Shown piece after piece: positions 1-9,544 of a stretch of 64,000 bases of DNA. The DNA comes from Thalassotalea psychrophila (GTDB lineage Bacteria > Pseudomonadota > Gammaproteobacteria > Enterobacterales > Alteromonadaceae). Under the pieces are notes generated by a model, which saw only the letters and a program-made list of their open reading frames with translations, was not told where the DNA came from and searched no databases. The stretch is taken from assembly GCF_031583595.1 (NCBI RefSeq), contig NZ_CP134145.1, positions 2,542,001-2,606,000 on the forward strand. Direction: 5' to 3'. Position 1 is the first letter of the stretch, and every line of letters starts with the position of its first letter. Both the position numbers and the translations under genes were made by a program.

Positions 1-24
1 ATCTTATATAATGACGAATAGTAT

Positions 25-1470
25 CTAAAAAACTTTACTCAAAATATCTTCACTTGCCAAGGTTGGATGAATGTTCGTTTCTAAACTAGTCGACTGAAAT
101 TGTGATTTCATCGCGGTAACCCAGTTTTTGGCTCTGGGTGTTAGTTTGTCATTTTTCGTTTGCAAATGCCCTCTAACCAATAAAACTCCCATATCAGCAC
201 CTTTATAAATGTATTCTCCAGGGCCTAATATTCTCAGAAAGAATGCTTCATCCATACCAGAGACATTACTCCAATCGGCAGTGCGGCGAACTAGCTCAAC
301 GTCATTGTTTTGCGTTGTACGCCAAATACCAGAGCGTGGTACCTGTTTTAATAATCTAACATCGTCACCGGTATGTTTGAAAACAACTTGCGACCAGGTA
401 TCAAAATCACGCCAGCGTTTTTGGATCTCACGTATGTTAATGTCATAGTCAATGCCCATATGTTCCAACAAATGAAACATCAGCAATGGCACACCACCAT
501 ATTTTTGTGTCAGCAAATTAGTGATTGGTGATGCACCGCTGATGCGTGGATTTAATTCACCCAGATACATACGGCCATCATTTTTATCAATCAAATAATC
601 AATACAGAAAGTACCTTTATAACCTTCTTGATAAAGACGCTCACCAAACTTTTTAACCATACGTTCTAATTTAGTACGAGCATTTTTCTCAAGCACATTA
701 ACGAAACCTTCGTTACCACTCCAACCACCTTTGAATGGAGTGAGCTCTTTATGACCAACAAGCTCTGTTAAAATAGGCCCAACAATGGTGCCGTGTTTCG
801 TCGCTACGGCTTCAACAGTGCCACAGCGTGGTTCAATGCGTTTCATTACTTTAATTTGTTGACCAATGATCAGCTTTTCATATTGTTGCCAATCTTTGTT
901 AGAGGCAATAAAAAATGTGGTTTTACCCGAGTCACCATAGGGTGTTTGTACCACTAAGTCTTTACCTAACTTTCCTGATTTTGCTAACTCCATTAACTGC
1001 TCAAAAGATTCGGCCTCACCCAACACATTTGGAACACTAGCAACTCCAGCTTCATTTGCCATTTGTGTGGTGACAATTTTAGAGTCTAAATGGTTACGTA
1101 ACTCGTGTGATGGCATTGCTAAATTAATGCCCATATCTTTAGCAAGCTGCTCTGTTTTTTCATCAAACATCACTGCTAGCATGTGTCCACCACCACCCTG
1201 TTTTGCCATATAGTCTTTGGTTTCGTTGTGCTCTAACAGATAATTAACCACATCTTCTAAACAAGTAAATTCTGGTGCACCACGACCTTTAGGGGTAAAC
1301 ACCCGATGATGCACACCATCAAAACAATCAAAATAGTTAACATACGTCAGAGAAGGTACTAATTGACCTAATCCTAAAATATTAAAAGGCGAAGCTGAAA
1401 CAAAATATATCGGTTTTTTGTAGGTTCGAAAAAATTTGTATATTTCCGTTAAACCATTGAGTTTTTTCAT
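25..1470 (-). CDS. ATP-grasp domain ligase (biotin-carboxylase-like)
   Basis: Predicted 481-residue cytoplasmic ATP-grasp enzyme, a family that activates a carboxylate as acyl-phosphate and joins it to an amine or other nucleophile. The central and C-terminal parts (about residues 120-330) carry the fold: a nucleotide-binding stretch near VVQTPYGDSGKTTFF, a glycine-rich GGWSGNEG loop, and the metal-binding ELNPRISG motif near residue 307. No biotinyl domain or carboxyltransferase partner is nearby, so a carboxylase role is unlikely. It lies 115 bp downstream of the PLP decarboxylase on the same strand, with a hairpin between them. The ATG is preceded by AAGAG. The substrate is not identifiable. 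The fold call is firm and the reaction is inferred. Confidence 0.75.
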   Translation of the reverse strand: MKKLNGLTEIYKFFRTYKKPIYFVSASPFNILGLGQLVPSLTYVNYFDCFDGVHHRVFTPKGRGAPEFTCLEDVVNYLLEHNETKDYMAKQGGGGHMLAVMFDEKTEQLAKDMGINLAMPSHELRNHLDSKIVTTQMANEAGVASVPNVLGEAESFEQLMELAKSGKLGKDLVVQTPYGDSGKTTFFIASNKDWQQYEKLIIGQQIKVMKRIEPRCGTVEAVATKHGTIVGPILTELVGHKELTPFKGGWSGNEGFVNVLEKNARTKLERMVKKFGERLYQEGYKGTFCIDYLIDKNDGRMYLGELNPRISGASPITNLLTQKYGGVPLLMFHLLEHMGIDYDINIREIQKRWRDFDTWSQVVFKHTGDDVRLLKQVPRSGIWRTTQNNDVELVRRTADWSNVSGMDEAFFLRILGPGEYIYKGADMGVLLVRGHLQTKNDKLTPRAKNWVTAMKSQFQSTSLETNIHPTLASEDILSKVF

Positions 1471-1534
1471 AGCTGTATTCTCTTTTTAGTCTAATTAGTG
1501 ACGTAACGTATTGTTATATGGGTTTTTATTAAAT

Positions 1535-1559
1535 CCCCTTTAGTTATAAACCAAAGGGG
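1535..1559 (-). terminator. Hairpin between decarboxylase and ATP-grasp genes
   Basis: An inverted repeat (CCCCTTTAG / CCAAAGGGG, one mismatch, 7-nt spacer) lies just after the decarboxylase stop codon. On the minus strand it is followed by an A/T-rich stretch. It could be a partial terminator or processing hairpin that lowers expression of the downstream ATP-grasp gene. Confidence 0.5.
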
Positions 1560-1584
1560 TGAGTTGCATTAAAATAACTACCTG

Positions 1585-4467
1585 TTACTTTAATGCGGGT
1601 ACTTTTTGTTTATGCTTAGCTGCTGTTCTGACTGACTTTGTCGTATCTTTAATCGACGTAATTGTTACCAATTCAGCGGTTGTGCTTTGTTCAAGTCGAT
1701 TTAATGCTTGTTCAGTAAACACACTTAAACCTAACTCAGGGTTATAACCATGAATTTCTGTCACATCGAGTGCTTTCATGTATTCCAATATTTCTTGGCT
1801 GATCACTTGTCCAGGTACCAAAATAGGAAAACCAGGTGGATAAGGAATGATGAAAGTACTCGAGACAAGCTCTCTTCCCGACTGCATAGCCCTTTCGAGT
1901 TCACCATTATCTAAATTTATGTATTCATAATTTTGGCAATCATAAGATAAGAAATAAGCCTTTCGAATATCCCCTTCATCTGAACCAAGAGTTTTACCAG
2001 GACGAAAAGCACCATGAAAGCAACTAAAATCAGGTAAAGGAGGTAATTCTTTAGTTAATGAAGTAACTCGTTTTTGATGGATTGCACGTTCGGCCGGACT
2101 CATTTCTTCATCCCGAATTTCTAATTCATTAACAGTTTTGTATAAACAATTAAGTAGATACATAATTGAACTACGTGATGTACCAATATTGACCATAAAC
2201 AGAATGGTATTTCTTGAGGTTTTATTAATTTGGATACCGTATTTATCCATCAAGTATTTATCTTTGAAAGTATTGCCATCAATCCCAGTCTTGCCTATAT
2301 GCACAGTGATTCTGGTTGGATCTACGACAAACTCATCATTGGCCCAAGCTTCTTCCATCTGACTAAAACCGGAATCTACGTTAAAGTAAGTTTCAACACC
2401 TGATTGACGAAATTCTGTAGGAACTAAATCTTTGTTAACCAACACATCAAAGTATTTTTTTAAGCGTTCGCTCTGATACGCCGATTGACGCATGGTCATC
2501 GACAATTCAAGTTGTTTATTTACCATTTCATAGCCTTCAAGCTCAGCTTGTCGGCGACCAATATCAAGTGACGCTAATATTTGATAATTAGGCGAAGTCG
2601 AGGTATGCGTCATGTAAGCTTCATTAAATGTGCTTTCTACTTTTTGACGAAAATCCTGATCAAAAATATGGATCATCGAACCTTGGCGTAATGAGGTAAG
2701 TGTTTTGTGGGTTGATTGTGTTGTATAAGTACGAATTCTTGCCAAATCAGGATTGGGAACGAGCTTGTTCTCCAACATCCAAGCGGTCTGTTCTTCTGGT
2801 GCAACCTGAGCTAGTTGCTGTTGATACGCTTCATACTTTTTACGATACTTGGTACGTTTAAAACGTCTAGTTAACGAGGCTGCTGAAAACATTGCGGTTC
2901 GCGTTCGATAAATAGGATTAAAGCTAGCAAAAGCAAACCAAGCTTCATCCCATAAAAATACTAAATCGGGTTTGATCGCCAAACATTCTTCCATTACTTG
3001 GCGAACGTTATATACCACACCATCAAAGGTACAATTGGTCAGTAGTAACATTTTCACTCTATCGAGCTGGCCTAATTTTTTGTATTTTAATAAATTGCGT
3101 TTTATCTCTTTTAATGGAACGCCGCCATATATAGACAGATCATGAATTGGATATGAATCTAAATACTTTACATGAGCCCCTGAAAGTACCATTCCATAGT
3201 GATGTGATTTATGACAATCTCTATCAACCAAAATAATATCGCCTGGTTGCACTAACGCTTGTACGACGATTTTGTTGGCGGTTGATGTGCCATTGGTGAC
3301 AAAATAAGAACTACGTGAACCATATGCTCTGGATGCATACTCTTGGGCCTTTTTCAGCGGTCCCTTTGGTTGTAGTAAAGAGTCTAAGCCTCCCGAGGTA
3401 GTGGAAGTTTCAGCAAGAAATATATTAGCTCCATAAAAGTCGAGCATATCGCCAATCCAGTTAGACTTTTCTATCGATTTTGCACGAGAAATTGGCAGCG
3501 CATGAAAGATACCAGTGGGCTTGCGACTATATTTTTTTAATGCTGAAAAAAATGGCGTATCAAAACGTTCAGCAATACCACCAAGGATACTATGGTGCAT
3601 GTCTAAGTTAGAATTTTCACTATAAAATACTCGTTTAAAGTATCCATCATCATCTTGATTGCCGGTTTCCATGGCCATATCCGAGATCATGTATAAATCC
3701 AATTCTGGTCGTAAATAATTAATTAATCGACCCAGTTCACTGCCCTGATTTTTGCTGTTATAAACATATTTACGCAGCTTTTCATCGATTGCCGCAACCA
3801 CATGAGTTATAAGCCCACTATTACGTTTTGATTTCATCGGGAAACTTGGTCGTAATATACATGCTTGAATATTAGGGTTAATTAGAACTGCAATAATGGC
3901 ATCTTCAAATGTTGGTACCACAATCGTGTTATAGGTAAACTGATCATCGTGATGACGCATAGTTCGCATTGCGTTAAGTAATTGATTTTCTGCATCTATA
4001 AGTAAATCATCGACTATCAACACTTCAAAATAAGGTCTAGAGCGAGAGTTATTCGCCCCTTGAATACTATTGGGGTTTTCATCATCAGTTTCTAAATTAG
4101 CTTTTGATTCCGTTGTTGATAACGACAAATCAACGTCTTTACGACGATAGGTACCATTTTCCAAAAAATAATGAATTTGCGCGACTGAATGAGTTAAGCC
4201 AACATAGTCTTTCTGCTCAAATTGGATCCATAAATAACGAAAGTCTTCTTTCGATGGAAAAGCAGTATAATCCTCAATACTTTCCAATGACGTTAATGAA
4301 AGTTCGACCGCTTTCTTTAAACGATTATGACCTTTACTACTACGACTGCTGGTTGAAAGATGGAAAGTATACTTTTTTAATTTCACCCAGGTATCTTGTC
4401 GCTTATTATTAAGCTGATGATAAAACCCGATCATTTCTTGAGTTTTTTTATTTTCAACGTTACTCAT
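1585..4467 (-). CDS. Orn/Lys/Arg-family PLP-dependent decarboxylase
   Basis: A 960-residue fold-type I PLP decarboxylase of the bacterial ornithine/lysine/arginine class; relatives such as AdiA and SpeF are about 710-760 residues. The PLP lysine is in a STHK motif (K588), and the upstream FLWDEAWFAF segment holds the cofactor-ring aspartate. The first 150 or so residues are an extra N-terminal region, followed by a response-regulator-like wing domain (about 150-310, starting FEVLIVDDLL) as in inducible decarboxylases. It releases CO2 from a basic amino acid to give a diamine or agmatine; the exact substrate cannot be read from sequence. It appears to be first in a two-gene unit with the ATP-grasp ligase and is divergent from an amidase and an acyltransferase. 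Confidence 0.85.
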   Translation of the reverse strand: MSNVENKKTQEMIGFYHQLNNKRQDTWVKLKKYTFHLSTSSRSSKGHNRLKKAVELSLTSLESIEDYTAFPSKEDFRYLWIQFEQKDYVGLTHSVAQIHYFLENGTYRRKDVDLSLSTTESKANLETDDENPNSIQGANNSRSRPYFEVLIVDDLLIDAENQLLNAMRTMRHHDDQFTYNTIVVPTFEDAIIAVLINPNIQACILRPSFPMKSKRNSGLITHVVAAIDEKLRKYVYNSKNQGSELGRLINYLRPELDLYMISDMAMETGNQDDDGYFKRVFYSENSNLDMHHSILGGIAERFDTPFFSALKKYSRKPTGIFHALPISRAKSIEKSNWIGDMLDFYGANIFLAETSTTSGGLDSLLQPKGPLKKAQEYASRAYGSRSSYFVTNGTSTANKIVVQALVQPGDIILVDRDCHKSHHYGMVLSGAHVKYLDSYPIHDLSIYGGVPLKEIKRNLLKYKKLGQLDRVKMLLLTNCTFDGVVYNVRQVMEECLAIKPDLVFLWDEAWFAFASFNPIYRTRTAMFSAASLTRRFKRTKYRKKYEAYQQQLAQVAPEEQTAWMLENKLVPNPDLARIRTYTTQSTHKTLTSLRQGSMIHIFDQDFRQKVESTFNEAYMTHTSTSPNYQILASLDIGRRQAELEGYEMVNKQLELSMTMRQSAYQSERLKKYFDVLVNKDLVPTEFRQSGVETYFNVDSGFSQMEEAWANDEFVVDPTRITVHIGKTGIDGNTFKDKYLMDKYGIQINKTSRNTILFMVNIGTSRSSIMYLLNCLYKTVNELEIRDEEMSPAERAIHQKRVTSLTKELPPLPDFSCFHGAFRPGKTLGSDEGDIRKAYFLSYDCQNYEYINLDNGELERAMQSGRELVSSTFIIPYPPGFPILVPGQVISQEILEYMKALDVTEIHGYNPELGLSVFTEQALNRLEQSTTAELVTITSIKDTTKSVRTAAKHKQKVPALK

Positions 4468-4971
4468 ATGTGGTTATCCAATGTTTGTTCGTACAATAAT
4501 CAAGGTTTGCCATTAGCTTTATTTAAATAATTCGACGTTTATATTTCTTTAGTGATAACTAAAGAAATAATCTGAACATTAATAAGCAAGACGATTAAAT
4601 CTAATGTCTTAATATACCTAGAAAAAATGTAAGCACAGCATTTTCAGCATTCCAATAATTGTGCATTTAATAACCTGAAGTTATAGAGTGTTAGGGACTG
4701 GATTTAAGTAATGATTTTTCATAAGCGTTTGAAATATATTGAATTGTTATTAACAACCTGCCGATAACATTATTTACAATTAACTTTGCGTTATGTACTA
4801 GCCATAAAACGATATAGCTTGGTGTTTCAAATTATCGATAAAGTTTGATAAATTTTGATGCAGAATAAAAATATAGCTTTTGATAATAATTTAACACTAC
4901 TCACACAACGTTAGACGGTTAAGGATTAAAGGCTTTCCACATAATCATAGACAATTCAGGACACACTAATT
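4468..4971. promoter_or_regulatory. 504-bp divergent intergenic region
   Basis: AT-rich region between the decarboxylase (minus) and nitrilase (plus) genes, so it should hold both promoters. The clearest element is an 11-bp perfect inverted repeat, ATTTCTTTAGT-gata-ACTAAAGAAAT, at 4543-4568. It sits in the decarboxylase leader or promoter about 75 bp upstream of the start. It could be an operator or an mRNA hairpin. No ORF was recognised here. Confidence 0.45.
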
Positions 4972-6186
4972 ATGACGCCATTTGGTATAGCTGGTATACA
5001 AATGAACTTGCAGCATGGTAGCAATGTAGACGCGATTGAAGATAAAATTAATGTACTGATGAGCTTGTACCCTTGGGTAGAGATGGTGATTATCAGTGAA
5101 CTTGCAGCTCATGGACCTTTGGATAGTTATGCTGAACCCATGCCTGGGATCACTGAAGAGCGCTTTTGCGCTATGGCGCTAAAACATAACATATGGTTAG
5201 TGCCAGGATCATTTTTTGAGCTACGTAATGATGCTATTTTTAATACCGCACCAGTGATCAATCCTCAAGGGCAAGTGATTGCCCGCCATAGAAAACTGTT
5301 CCCTTTCTGCCCTTTTGAAGAAGGAGTAGAAGCCGGAGATGAATTCGTGGTGTTTGATGTGCCTGGTGCTGGCCGATTTGGCTTGTGCATTTGCTATGAC
5401 ATGTGGTTTCCAGAGGTGCTGAGAACCTTAACGTCTATGGGAGCTGAAGTTATTTTGCATCCGGTGCTAACTGGCACCAATGACCGTGAAATAGAGTTAA
5501 ACTTGGCCCGTAGCAGTGCAGCTCTTTTTCAAAGCTATATTATTGATATTAATGGTTTAGGTGTGGGCGGTGTTGGCCAGTCTTGTTTTGTTGATCCTTC
5601 TGGGCGAGTGCTGCATCAAGCAGGTACAACCGATGAGTTTTTGGTTACCGAGCTTGATTTTGATGTGGTTCGCCGTCAGCGAGAAGTCGGTTTACGTAGC
5701 CTTGGACAGCCATTAAAAAGTTTTCGCGACAGCAACATAAACTTTACGGTCTATAACAAAGAACATCGGAAAAATGGTTACCTGGATAGCTTAGGACCTT
5801 TGCAAAAACCGACACGTGAAAGTAAACATAGTATGGCAACAGAGCCTGGGGTAAATGCTAAAAATGATATCGACACGACGAATTTTGCAGAGCCATTAAT
5901 TACTCACATAATTGAAGAAGCAGGCCTTTACGGGGATGCTTCTGATCAGAACAATGTTGTTTTCGAACATGCTTTTGAGATCCCAGCAACCGCAGTTGAA
6001 CAACAAGAGAAACTTAACTTAACCAATGCTGCCAAACAAACTATTGATTTATCAGCAATGACAAAGGTAGCTGAAAGTGTGAAGATGGAAATTGATAAAA
6101 ACAGTAACAGCGCAGAAACTGTAAATGACAATCTAAAATGGTTAAAAGAAGCATCTGCACAGTTAAAACAATACATTAAATCATGA
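4972..6186 (+). CDS. Carbon-nitrogen hydrolase (nitrilase superfamily amidase)
   Basis: A 404-residue protein whose first 280 residues form a nitrilase-superfamily domain with the full Glu-Lys-Cys triad: E43 (ISELAAHG), K108 (RHRKLFP) and C141 (CICYDMWFPE). Family members hydrolyse amide or carbamoyl C-N bonds, for example N-carbamoylputrescine amidase. The last 120 residues or so are a low-similarity helical extension of unknown role. The stop overlaps the start of the next gene by four bases (ATGA), so the two are translationally coupled. Its position opposite a basic-amino-acid decarboxylase suggests an amine-derived amide as substrate, but this is inference. Confidence 0.85.
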   Translation: MTPFGIAGIQMNLQHGSNVDAIEDKINVLMSLYPWVEMVIISELAAHGPLDSYAEPMPGITEERFCAMALKHNIWLVPGSFFELRNDAIFNTAPVINPQGQVIARHRKLFPFCPFEEGVEAGDEFVVFDVPGAGRFGLCICYDMWFPEVLRTLTSMGAEVILHPVLTGTNDREIELNLARSSAALFQSYIIDINGLGVGGVGQSCFVDPSGRVLHQAGTTDEFLVTELDFDVVRRQREVGLRSLGQPLKSFRDSNINFTVYNKEHRKNGYLDSLGPLQKPTRESKHSMATEPGVNAKNDIDTTNFAEPLITHIIEEAGLYGDASDQNNVVFEHAFEIPATAVEQQEKLNLTNAAKQTIDLSAMTKVAESVKMEIDKNSNSAETVNDNLKWLKEASAQLKQYIKS

Positions 6187-7175
6187 TCGAACAAATTCCC
6201 CTGTTGGGGTTTTCTTCACAAAAAGAACACTTTCTTGGCGAAAAGCTGGCCTTAACTTACGCTCAAACTTGGCCAGCATACCATCGCTGGCTTAGCCGTG
6301 CCCCTGAGCGAGTGAGCGCTTTAGAAGGTCGTGAGAAAATACTGCATTTTATGCCAAAGTTACTCGCTACCTACGATGCTTTATGTATTGCCTTTGGCGC
6401 CGACGAGCAAACCTGTGCATTTTTATGTTTATATAAACCACCTATTTTTCGCTCTGGTTGTTCACAAGCCTGTAAAACAAGCCATGGTATCGAACTGGTA
6501 CGAAATTATGATTTTCCATCACAATTGTGTGATCGTTTATTACTGCATACTAATTGGAATGGTACCCGGGTGATCGCAATGACGGACTGCCTATGGGGTG
6601 TCATTGATGGTATGAATGAACATGGGCTAGCTGTATCACTGGCCTACGGAGGTCGACAGGCACATGGTGATGGTTTTGCCATCACCATAGTATTGCGTTA
6701 CATATTGGAGTTTTGTCGAACTACCGATGAAGCAGTTCAAGTATTGAAAGATGTACCTATTCATATGCCTTATAACGTCACAGTTGTAGACCTACAAGGC
6801 AACATCAAAACCGTTGTAATTTGTCCAGGTGAAAAAGTTCAAGTTAACTCTCTTGCCTTTGCTACGAACCATCAAGATGGTAGCGCTATTGAGAACATAG
6901 ATGCCATTGCTGACAGTTACACTCGAGCACAGTTTTTATCAGCTAGGATAGCTGATCCTCGAGAGGCAAAAAGTTCGTTGGTTAATTTATTCTTACAGCC
7001 ACCGTTATTAAGAAAGTCTAGTGATTGGCAAGGATGGGGAACATTATACACCGCTCGCTATCAGCCATTACTAGGTGTGGTAGAGATACACTGGCCGAAT
7101 GGCCAAATATTACGTCAAAGTTTTGAGCATTTTATTGAAAGTGACATCAGAGTCAATTCACCTGCATATTTGTAA
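6183..7175 (+). CDS. C45-like Ntn-hydrolase / acyltransferase
   Basis: A 330-residue protein of the acyl-CoA:6-aminopenicillanate acyltransferase / choloylglycine hydrolase-like group. The diagnostic GCSQ...HGIELVRNYDF segment (residues 92-111) supplies the likely nucleophile C93 and the conserved RNYD strand. A downstream GVIDGMNEHGLAVSLAYGGR segment matches the family's substrate-pocket block. These enzymes cleave or form amide bonds with an N-terminal cysteine after self-processing. Here about 92 residues precede the cysteine, so maturation may differ from typical members. The gene overlaps the amidase gene by four bases. The substrate is unknown. Confidence 0.75.
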   Translation: MIEQIPLLGFSSQKEHFLGEKLALTYAQTWPAYHRWLSRAPERVSALEGREKILHFMPKLLATYDALCIAFGADEQTCAFLCLYKPPIFRSGCSQACKTSHGIELVRNYDFPSQLCDRLLLHTNWNGTRVIAMTDCLWGVIDGMNEHGLAVSLAYGGRQAHGDGFAITIVLRYILEFCRTTDEAVQVLKDVPIHMPYNVTVVDLQGNIKTVVICPGEKVQVNSLAFATNHQDGSAIENIDAIADSYTRAQFLSARIADPREAKSSLVNLFLQPPLLRKSSDWQGWGTLYTARYQPLLGVVEIHWPNGQILRQSFEHFIESDIRVNSPAYL

Positions 7176-7242
7176 TAATATTCAAGAATAGTTTACAAAT
7201 CATGGGATATGATTTTATATCAATAAACGTTAACGTTAACGG

Positions 7243-7267
7243 TGAGTTGAGGGATACCCTCAACTCA
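7243..7267. terminator. Perfect hairpin between convergent genes
   Basis: An 11-bp perfect inverted repeat (TGAGTTGAGGG-ATA-CCCTCAACTCA) separates the convergent acyltransferase and CapA-like genes. There is no long T-run on either side, so it may act as a shared weak terminator or 3'-end stabiliser. Confidence 0.55.
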
Positions 7268-7278
7268 TAGCAACGTAG

Positions 7279-9336
7279 TTAATTTTTGATGATGATTGTT
7301 TTGTCGGTTGGGTGATTTAAGCCAATAAAGCTTGCCTGTTTTCGACCAATATTCAGAAGTTGTGGCTTCGAGGCAGATGAGAATGCACTTTGCCATTCGA
7401 TTAAAGCAAAGTCGTCTAAATCAACTTGACCAGTACTACCATCAGCTAATACAAACTCAGCTAATATTCTGTAACTTTTATAGCCGACACGAGGCGAGTT
7501 AAAATCAACTTCAACTGCTTGCCATTGCTTATTTGCATTTAAGGTAATTGATTTGATGAGATTCTTTTTACCGTTGGCCAATGCATCGTTAGTGCTTTGC
7601 TTAGTCGAACGCCCCTGCCAATAAAAATTAACTTTTACTGACGTAGATGCTTTCAAGTTAGCCTTTATGGTCATTGGGCTACTTGCCTTATACACTCGTC
7701 TAAAACTTTGCATGCCAAAAATTGAAGGCTTATCTTTAGCTAAAGTTAACGCCATACTTTTTTGGCCACTTGCACCATAGTTATTAAGTTTAGAGTGTTC
7801 TCTATCAAGTACAAATCCACGCTCATTACTTGTAAATGTATTGAAGCTCTCAAAGTCGCTACCATTAATAAGGTTAACCCCTAAACGATAGCTTAATGTC
7901 GACTCTGGTAGATCGACTTTGTTTATATTGTTAGCCCAAGGAAGATGCGACAAACTTTGTACTCGAGTATTATTGGCAAAGTTTAGTGTAAATTCTGTGT
8001 TTGGACTTTCAACCACTTTATTCTCTGCCGTAATAACGCCATGACCGCCAGAAACACCAATATGGGTGCCTCTCTCATTTGATAAAGTAACTAAGCGTTT
8101 CATCGAATTAAAACGATGCATTCCAGTTGCTGGCGTTGGCATATATCCTTTTAAATAAAGAGGTACTATTTCAGCACGGTGAAAACTGTCACCATCCATC
8201 CATACATAAAGGATAAAACTGTGTGGCGTTGAGGTGAAATATTGGTCAAAAACAAAGTTCCCCATAGAATAAGCAATAAGTTTACCGTTATAAAGCTCAA
8301 GACCTTGAGTAACGTGTGGATGATGAGCTACGGCTAATGATGCACCTGAATCTATAGCTGACTTCAACCTTTGCTCGGTTACGCCTGTTGGACCTGTAGA
8401 ATACTCTTGGCTGCCGTGGTATTGCACGAACGTAACTTTATCATTAGAAACTTCACGACTTACTGAATTAACAATATTAGTTAGCGATCCAAAAGCCGCT
8501 CCACCTTGATCTTCACTAGCGGTTTGTTTAGGCGTAATACGTCCTTCCCAACCGACGTAACCAAGCATTGCAAAGTCGTTATCGTTAATTTTGGTGTGAT
8601 GAGCAGTTAATGCTTCAGATTCATTTAGGCCTGCACCAGAGAAATCAAGTTTGCTGTTGTTTAGATGTTCAAGAGTAGATTTAAGACCAGAGTCCATATA
8701 ATCGTACGTATGGTTATTGCCTAGGGTTACATAATCTATGCCGGCCCACGCTAATGCTTCTAATATTTCTGGTTTAGAATAAAAAGTGACCGACTTAGGC
8801 GCTCTTTCCCCAGGGAGGGTTTCTGATACTTGAGTCTCTAAATTTACGGCGGCAAAATCGGCAAGGCTCATATATGGCTTAACATGCTCAACAATTGCTT
8901 TACTGTCACTTAATCGGTTTTCGTCAGATATCAACACGGCGTCACCAAATTTTGGTTGGTAATATCGGCGGCCCATCATTACATCACCACCAAAAGCAAA
9001 CATAACCCGCTTTGCCTTTTTATCGACTAATGTAATATCTGCAATTGTCGCCTGATTATTCTCATTTGCACGTAACTCGTAATGACTAAAGCTTTGTACT
9101 GACTGGTATAAACCATCTTTAGAAAAAGTCATTTGATAAATATCAGCGTTCGGTAATTTAAGAGAGTATTGACCTTGCTGGTCAGTTAATACGGTTTTAT
9201 TTGCTGAGTGTACTTCTACCCCATTGATTGGCTGATTATCTTCGGATAAAAGTCTACCCTCGATGGTGATTGATTCAGCTGCGTTAACAGCGAAACCAAA
9301 TGACAAAAATAACAAAATCATTAAATAAAAGCGCAT
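7279..9336 (-). CDS. CapA-family metallophosphatase-fold protein, secreted
   Basis: A 685-residue exported protein. Residues 1-19 are a signal peptide (cleavage near VNAAES). Residues 23-105 look like a carboxypeptidase-regulatory-like beta domain. From about 110 to 400 there is a CapA/PgsA-type calcineurin-like domain with FAFGGDVMMGR, VNLETQ, TLGNNHTYDY, HHPHVTQG and YSMGNFVFDQ motifs, which hold the metal ligands. The C-terminal 250 residues or so resemble a carbohydrate-binding-type beta sandwich, with an aspartate-rich end. CapA proteins take part in poly-gamma-glutamate or other surface polymer assembly, but no capBC partners are present, so the role here is unclear. Confidence 0.8.
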   Translation of the reverse strand: MRFYLMILLFLSFGFAVNAAESITIEGRLLSEDNQPINGVEVHSANKTVLTDQQGQYSLKLPNADIYQMTFSKDGLYQSVQSFSHYELRANENNQATIADITLVDKKAKRVMFAFGGDVMMGRRYYQPKFGDAVLISDENRLSDSKAIVEHVKPYMSLADFAAVNLETQVSETLPGERAPKSVTFYSKPEILEALAWAGIDYVTLGNNHTYDYMDSGLKSTLEHLNNSKLDFSGAGLNESEALTAHHTKINDNDFAMLGYVGWEGRITPKQTASEDQGGAAFGSLTNIVNSVSREVSNDKVTFVQYHGSQEYSTGPTGVTEQRLKSAIDSGASLAVAHHPHVTQGLELYNGKLIAYSMGNFVFDQYFTSTPHSFILYVWMDGDSFHRAEIVPLYLKGYMPTPATGMHRFNSMKRLVTLSNERGTHIGVSGGHGVITAENKVVESPNTEFTLNFANNTRVQSLSHLPWANNINKVDLPESTLSYRLGVNLINGSDFESFNTFTSNERGFVLDREHSKLNNYGASGQKSMALTLAKDKPSIFGMQSFRRVYKASSPMTIKANLKASTSVKVNFYWQGRSTKQSTNDALANGKKNLIKSITLNANKQWQAVEVDFNSPRVGYKSYRILAEFVLADGSTGQVDLDDFALIEWQSAFSSASKPQLLNIGRKQASFIGLNHPTDKTIIIKN

Positions 9337-9544
9337 TCACATTCCTAAAATAATAAAAGAACCAGTGTAACTATTTAGCAGCCCCAAACTCATTCTAATT
9401 TACCATCTACCCATAACTTTAGGTTATATAGCTAAACAATAAACACTTGTCATAAAAATTTAATCTAAACTTAATTGTATCTTAAGTCCGGTTTCAATAA
9501 GATCAACAACAAGTTTAGTACATTGTTTAAAGTGGAAGATTGCA

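Noticed and set aside
7205..7242. AACGTTAACGTTAACG run as an iteron or operator
   Set aside because: A short overlapping tandem of GTTAAC in a 3'-end gap between convergent genes; no replication or promoter context.
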